From Erysipelotrichaceae bacterium (GTDB lineage Bacteria; Bacillota_I; Bacilli_A; RFN20; CAG-449), in contig JALFBO010000004.1 of NCBI GenBank assembly GCA_022772105.1, positions 1 through 32,208 on the forward strand: 32,208 nt of DNA, written 5' to 3'. Shown here in pieces: positions 31,819 through 32,208 of this stretch; within the stretch, counting starts at the first letter, position 1, and every line of letters begins with the position of its first letter. Below the pieces are notes generated by a model. It made no database searches. It worked only from the letters and a program-made list of their open reading frames with translations, and was not told the origin of the DNA. The translations under genes and the position numbers were made by a program.

Positions 31819-32208
31819 ATGTTATATAAAATTTCTCAAGAAGTACAACAAGCATTAAAAGAAAATAAACCGGTAATTGCCCTAGAATCAACAATTATTT
31901 CTCATGGGATGCCTTATCCACAAAACGTGGAAACAGCATTAAAAGTGGAACAAATAATTAGAGATAATGGATGTATTCCTGCAACGATTGGAATTATTGA
32001 AGGAACTCCAATTATTGGAATGAGTAAAGATGAAATTGAATTATTTGGAAAAACTCCTGGTATTTTAAAAGCATCAAGAAGAGATCTCCCAGTTATTATG
32101 GCTAAAAAATTATGGGGAGCAACAACTGTGGCAACCACTATGATTCTTGCTTCTATCGCGGGAATAGAAGTCTTTGTTACAGGTGGAATTGGAGGAGTTC
32201 ATAAGGGA
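31819..32208 (+). CDS. psuG: Pseudouridine-5'-phosphate glycosidase, 5' part (cut by window end)
   Basis: Cleaves pseudouridine 5'-phosphate to uracil and ribose 5-phosphate in nucleoside catabolism. Only the first 130 codons are inside the window; the family is about 300 residues. Diagnostic segments are VIALESTIISHGMPYPQN near the N-terminus, CIPATIGIIEGTPIIGMS, RRDLPVIMAKKLWGATTVAT and FVTGGIGGVHKG. GAAAGGTG is 8 bases before ATG, and TATAAT lies about 20 bases before the start. A pseudouridine kinase (psuK) would be expected downstream. Confidence 0.93.
   Translation, partial: MLYKISQEVQQALKENKPVIALESTIISHGMPYPQNVETALKVEQIIRDNGCIPATIGIIEGTPIIGMSKDEIELFGKTPGILKASRRDLPVIMAKKLWGATTVATTMILASIAGIEVFVTGGIGGVHKG

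Overview
The window is a low-GC (roughly 30% by eye), gene-dense piece of a Gram-positive-type genome. UGA is used as a stop (alaS, truB), strong AGGAGG-type ribosome binding sites and TTGAAA/TATAAT promoters are common, and lysine and isoleucine codons are A/T rich. A T-box, a CcpA-type cre site, the gene orders alaS-ruvX-DUF1292 and truB-ribF-rpsO-pnp, lipobox lipoproteins and BspA-like repeat proteins together point to an uncultured, probably gut-associated member of the Bacilli (Erysipelotrichia / RF39 / Mollicutes-like neighbourhood). That placement is inference; no rRNA or tRNA gene is present.

Layout. 1-1.3 kb: two unrecognised genes facing each other across a shared terminator. 1.4-3.2 kb: proS. 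3.3-6.2 kb: an operon of a CmpB-like membrane protein, an alpha/beta-hydrolase-fold protein without its catalytic residues, a hypoxanthine-DNA-glycosylase-like protein and a DUF308 membrane protein. 6.25-8.1 kb: a phosphorelay cassette, a membrane hybrid histidine kinase convergent with a stand-alone HPt protein. 8.13-9.86 kb: a complete IS30-family element with 41-bp inverted ends, a 16-bp flanking direct repeat and a transposase split at an A AAA AAG heptamer. 9.9-10.8 kb: dapA. 10.8-14.4 kb: an alanine T-box followed by alaS-ruvX-DUF1292. 14.4-15.5 kb: holA. 15.5-16.6 kb (minus): a TtcA-like PP-loop protein with an unusual C-terminal extension. 16.7-22.2 kb: truB-ribF, rpsO, a DUF2628-like membrane protein and pnp. 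22.2-25.0 kb (minus): a CNNM/CBS membrane protein and a VanZ-family protein whose first loop carries Ig-like domains. 25.1-29.0 kb: a cre-controlled secreted pullulanase and a partner lipoprotein. 29.1-31.75 kb: a tandem duplication, each copy holding one BspA-type leucine-rich-repeat lipoprotein and its terminator. 31.8 kb to the end: the start of psuG, cut by the window edge.

Functionally the window mixes translation and RNA housekeeping (proS, alaS, truB, rpsO, pnp, ttcA-like), DNA maintenance (holA, ruvX, glycosylase), cofactor and amino-acid synthesis (ribF, dapA), a sensory phosphorelay, and a surface module: lipid-anchored pullulanase, probable glycan-binding lipoprotein and variable LRR lipoproteins, which suits a bacterium living on alpha-glucans at a host surface. 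The points most worth a second look are the IS30 frameshift and long target duplication, the VanZ/Ig architecture, the dead hydrolase, and the LRR repeats in which silent sites are frozen while a few codons are hypervariable. I saw no wholly new multi-gene defence or secretion system.
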